Made by a program: the position numbers and the translations under genes
DNA from: UM-FILTER-38-24 sp041663205
Lineage (GTDB): Bacteria > Patescibacteriota > Gracilibacteria > UBA1369 > LOWO2-01-FULL-3
Length of the DNA stretch: 23,612 nt
Direction of reading: 5' to 3'
NCBI GenBank assembly: GCA_041663205.1
Contig: JBAZQZ010000014.1
Span: 1-23,612, forward strand
The notes under the pieces: model-generated
Databases searched by the model: none
What the model saw: the letters and a program-made list of their open reading frames with translations, nothing else
What the model was told of the DNA's origin: nothing
Shown here: positions 22,532 to 23,612 of the stretch, one piece after another
How positions within the stretch are numbered: the first letter of the stretch is position 1
How the letters are laid out: every line of letters begins with the position of its first letter

Positions 22532-23338
22532 CTATCTCCCTCTTGCAAGCTGCCTCTCTCCAACTTCGTAAACTGACTGAGCTTGAGTTTGGCCCTTATC
22601 GTCATATTCAAGCTCCGGAAATATATCCCAGAAGAATTTTATAGCCTGGTCTTGTTTAGCTGGATCAAGGCCGTTAACATATCTTGTTCTATATATTTCC
22701 AAAATCTTATGATAATCCCCGCCATTCCCGTCTTTATCCTGATAATAGAGATTATAAATCTCTATGGCCATGGCTTTAGGATCGCCACCGCCGGAAATTC
22801 TATTCAAAAATTCAGAGAAATCGGCCAAAGCTCTGTCATATTTTTCTGTGGTTTTAGTTCCGTCTTTTTCACTTCCGGTAACACCGATCCCGATCAAATA
22901 AGCTTCCACAAGCCCTTCATTCGGGACAGCGAGCCCTTTGTGAGTCGCTTCATGTGCGATTACATGAGCAAACCTGTTAGCGGGATGAAGGAGCATTATC
23001 GGGTCTATTCCGATACCTTCTTCTGTTGATTCTCCGACTTTATTCCCGGGCAAAGATTTGAAATACATGTCTTTTTTGTCAGGTCGCACACAGGCGGGAA
23101 GTCTTCCGAAAGCTTCTTCCATGTTTTTTAAAGCCGCTTTTGGATCAGGAATTTCAACACCTGCGATGACAACAGGGCCCGGTTTTAAAGCATCGTCGGT
23201 TTTATCTGCGACCTCCAAAGCTTCAGCTCCCGCTTCAAAAGTTTGAACTTCCGCCGGCGCAACCGGTTCAGCAATTTTTCCAAGCCTCCCCTCTATTGAG
23301 CCGGAAATATCTTCTGGATTTTTTGGTTCGTCTTGCAT
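22532..23338 (-). CDS. Putative HExxH zinc metallopeptidase-like protein
   Basis: A 268-residue protein with a disordered N-terminus rich in Ala, Pro and Glu (1-55) and a compact domain containing HEATH at 129-133, embedded in FAHVIAHEATHKGLAVPNEG. The two histidines and E130 match the zinc-binding helix of gluzincin-like peptidases, and E141 or E145 just downstream could be the third ligand. No signal peptide or membrane segment is present, so it would act in the cytosol unless exported by another route. I do not recognise a named family. A strong promoter precedes it, and it probably heads a unit with the rRNA methyltransferase. Confidence 0.68.
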   Translation of the reverse strand: MQDEPKNPEDISGSIEGRLGKIAEPVAPAEVQTFEAGAEALEVADKTDDALKPGPVVIAGVEIPDPKAALKNMEEAFGRLPACVRPDKKDMYFKSLPGNKVGESTEEGIGIDPIMLLHPANRFAHVIAHEATHKGLAVPNEGLVEAYLIGIGVTGSEKDGTKTTEKYDRALADFSEFLNRISGGGDPKAMAIEIYNLYYQDKDGNGGDYHKILEIYRTRYVNGLDPAKQDQAIKFFWDIFPELEYDDKGQTQAQSVYEVGERQLARGR

Positions 23339-23364
23339 GCACGTAAAAAGTTATCTATCACACA

Positions 23365-23393
23365 ATTATACCAAAAAACCGGCTTAAACTCAA
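23365..23393 (-). promoter_or_regulatory. Promoter of the metallopeptidase-rlmD unit
   Basis: Minus-strand TTGAGT (23388-23393), 17-nt spacer, TATAAT (23365-23370) with an extended -10 TGG just before it. The decamer TTGGTATAAT is shared with the pilus promoter at 5782-5791. The -35 sits right beside the stop codon of the upstream gene. Confidence 0.78.
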
Positions 23394-23394
23394 C

Positions 23395-23612
23395 CTATTC
23401 TCCTCCTTCAAAATGCTGTTGAAAAAACCACTTTATGACATCCCAATTCTCGTCGAGAGGGAGCAAGGTATAAGCATGGTTTTGCCCTTCACAACCTCTA
23501 TCGCCGCCACTGGCGACAGATGCTTCACAATCCTCCTTTGTGATATACGGCGGCACAAAGAAAATATTCCCGGACGACATCACGTCATTCGAAACAATCT
23601 TGTAATTCTGAT
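23395..23612 (-). CDS. 3' end of an unrecognised gene, cut by the window edge
   Basis: The frame is open from the window edge (23612) to a TAG at 23395-23397, giving about 71 C-terminal residues. The visible part reads QNYKIVSNDVMSSGNIFF at its start and contains two cysteines (CEAS, CEGQ), a Gly/Ser-rich turn, and an acidic aromatic end with WDVIKWFFQQHFEGGE. An internal ATG at 23580 exists, but the open frame upstream of it suggests the gene begins outside the window. No motif lets me assign a family. Confidence 0.55.
   Translation of the reverse strand, partial: QNYKIVSNDVMSSGNIFFVPPYITKEDCEASVASGGDRGCEGQNHAYTLLPLDENWDVIKWFFQQHFEGGE

Noticed and set aside
1..23612. Possible reassignment of UGA to glycine, as in some Gracilibacteria and Absconditabacteria
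   Set aside because: No conserved protein here has an internal UGA, glycines use GGN codons, and tsaD and the 78-residue gene end with UGA at sensible lengths. The standard code fits.
1..23612. CRISPR arrays, tRNA or rRNA genes
   Set aside because: No regularly spaced repeats were seen, and the non-coding gaps are too short and AT-rich to hold a recognisable tRNA or rRNA.

Overview
The window is a gene-dense stretch of a bacterial chromosome with moderate to low GC. It looks like a member of the candidate phyla radiation (Patescibacteria; Peregrinibacteria- or Gracilibacteria-like). That placement is inference. It rests on compact operons, a stripped-down type IV pilus cluster with a short PilB, very short AT-rich leaders, and the absence of Shine-Dalgarno sequences at essentially every start. 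The standard code appears to apply: UGA is used as a stop (tsaD and a 78-residue membrane protein gene) and never occurs inside a conserved protein.

Layout. (1) 1-1343: two tandem copies of a cassette on the + strand. Each encodes a NYN-domain (PIN-like) nuclease followed by a conserved, structured 3' RNA element. The cassette ends are identical between copies while the middle has diverged. (2) 1343-5751, minus strand: a type IV pilus assembly operon (PilN-like, PilO-like, pilB, pilC) with 1-2 nt gaps. (3) 5902-7872, plus: an FtsH-like membrane AAA+ zinc protease with a divergent promoter, closed by a 30-bp palindromic two-way terminator. (4) 7933-9000, minus: rplJ-rplL preceded by an L10-leader RNA and an intrinsic attenuator. 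(5) 9083-13539, plus: miaA-mazG-recJ as a tight operon, then a NrnA-like DHH phosphoesterase on its own promoter. (6) 13544-18465, minus: an HD-GYP protein, tsaD, hisS, a three-SLH-domain exported protein and a small membrane protein. (7) 18541-19896, plus: a CCA-adding enzyme with HD domain. (8) 19860-23612, minus: a bactofilin-like beta-helix membrane protein, an RlmD-family 23S rRNA methyltransferase, an HExxH metallopeptidase-like protein, and the 3' end of an unrecognised gene.

Functionally this is mostly housekeeping: translation (hisS, rplJL, tRNA modification by miaA and tsaD, CCA addition, rRNA methylation), nucleotide hygiene and repair (mazG, recJ, DHH phosphoesterase), and a cell-surface set (pilus, SLH protein, beta-helix membrane protein, FtsH). 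The part least explained by known biology is the NYN cassette array at the left edge, which probably continues outside the window. The L10 leader with a recognisable terminator and a possible antiterminator is the best-supported regulatory element.
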